DNA of 46,849 nucleotides from Pseudomonadota bacterium. GTDB lineage: Bacteria; Pseudomonadota; Gammaproteobacteria; Xanthomonadales; Rhodanobacteraceae. The notes under the pieces are model-generated. The model did no database searches, had not been told where the DNA came from, and worked only from the letters and a program-made list of their open reading frames with translations. Location: positions 1 to 46,849 of the forward strand of contig JAJYTG010000006.1 in the NCBI GenBank assembly GCA_021793195.1. The letters are read 5' to 3'. Positions 46,359-46,849 of this stretch are shown piece after piece. Position numbers and translations under genes: made by a program. Every line of letters begins with the position of its first letter. The stretch's first letter is position 1.

Positions 46359-46849
46359 ATGGATCGTCTCGCCGCGATGCAGCTGTTCGTGCGTGTGGTC
46401 GAGAGCGGGAGCTTCGCGGCGGCGGCGACGCAGGCCGACATCTCGCGCGCACAGGCCAGCAAGCTGATCCGCGCGCTCGAGGACGACCTGGGCGTGCGCC
46501 TGCTGCAGCGGACCACGCGCAAGCTGAGCCTGACCGAGGCCGGACAGCGCTACCTCGACCGCGTGCGCGAAGCGCTGGCGGCGATCAATGAGGCCGAGGC
46601 CGAAGCCGCGGAGCATCAATCCGAGCCGCGCGGTCGATTGCGCCTCAGCGCACCGATGTCGTTCTCGATCCTGCACCTCGGGCCGGCGCTGGCGGAGTTT
46701 CACCGGCGCTATCCGAAGATCGAGCTGGAGGTGGATCTCGACGATCGCCTCGTCGATCTGGTCGAGGACGGCTGGGACATGGCCCTGCGCATCGGCCGGC
46801 TGGCCGATTCCAGCCTGGTGGCGCGGCGTCTCGCGCCCTGCCGCATGGT
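46359..46849 (+). CDS. LysR-family transcriptional regulator, N-terminal part (cut by window edge)
   Basis: The first ~163 residues of a LysR regulator are visible. The winged HTH is at about 3-62 ('DRLAAMQLFVRVVESGSFAA', 'AATQADISRAQASKLIRALE', 'DDLGVRLLQRTTRKLSLTEA'). The linker helix and the start of the substrate-binding domain follow ('RGRLRLSAPMSFSILHLGPA', 'LAEFHRRYPKIELEVDLDDR'). It runs off the end at base 46849. The sequence resembles the subgroup whose N-terminus begins MDRLxAMxxFVxVVExGSFxAAA (AaeR/DmlR-like). Targets and effector are not seen; the divergent partner common to LysR genes would have to lie downstream. It starts 12 bases after rluB and may be transcribed with it. Confidence 0.92.
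   Translation, partial: MDRLAAMQLFVRVVESGSFAAAATQADISRAQASKLIRALEDDLGVRLLQRTTRKLSLTEAGQRYLDRVREALAAINEAEAEAAEHQSEPRGRLRLSAPMSFSILHLGPALAEFHRRYPKIELEVDLDDRLVDLVEDGWDMALRIGRLADSSLVARRLAPCRM

Overview
The window is one contiguous stretch of a GC-rich (roughly two-thirds G+C by eye) gammaproteobacterial chromosome, most likely Lysobacterales/Xanthomonadales (Rhodanobacteraceae or a relative). That placement is inferred from three things: gene order shared with E. coli and Pseudomonas (uvrY/gacA-uvrC-pgsA-tRNA Gly-Cys-Leu, nudJ-mnmA-hflD, clpS-clpA-infA, scpA-scpB-rluB), GGGACTCGGGA-type intergenic repeats of the kind seen in xanthomonads, and the protein sequences themselves. No rRNA gene is present, so the assignment stays tentative.

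Layout. 1-712: end of transketolase and a broken DUF488 gene. 712-8903: a carbohydrate block. On the minus strand lie a glucoamylase-like (PF10091, GH144/GH189-like) enzyme, a flavin disulfide oxidoreductase translationally coupled to it, and 6-phosphogluconate dehydrogenase. Divergent to them is a 1,308-residue GH94 phosphorylase-like protein. The PF10091 and GH94 proteins correspond to the two C-terminal enzymatic regions of cyclic beta-1,2-glucan synthase, but sit here as free proteins without the glucosyltransferase and membrane parts. 9162-13913: tadA, guaA, guaB and folD (tRNA editing, GMP synthesis, folate). 14034-15059: a DUF1244 protein and a GacA/UvrY response regulator. 15149-25070: tRNA-Leu, -Cys and -Gly, and a long minus-strand run serC-pheA-hisC-aroA-kdsB-NHL protein-uvrC-pgsA, whose first five genes mostly overlap by about 4 nt (amino acid and aromatic synthesis followed by LPS precursor synthesis). 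25196-26841: msrPQ, periplasmic methionine sulfoxide repair. 26789-29255: an FHA membrane protein, a PHA-granule-region protein and a patatin-like hydrolase. 29332-32488: infA, a 59-bp tandem repeat array, then clpA and clpS. 32605-37667: nudJ-mnmA-hflD-acnA. 37845-42936: sulfotransferase, secreted S10 carboxypeptidase, fadD and a PilZ protein. 43410-46849: scpA-scpB-rluB and a LysR regulator cut by the window edge.

Most of the window is core housekeeping. The unusual parts are the beta-1,2-glucan-type pair with a palindrome between the divergent genes, an NHL/thioredoxin-like protein whose active-site cysteines are gone, the frameshifted DUF488 gene, the 59-bp tandem repeats after infA, and an odd AT-rich palindrome between convergent genes near 9121.
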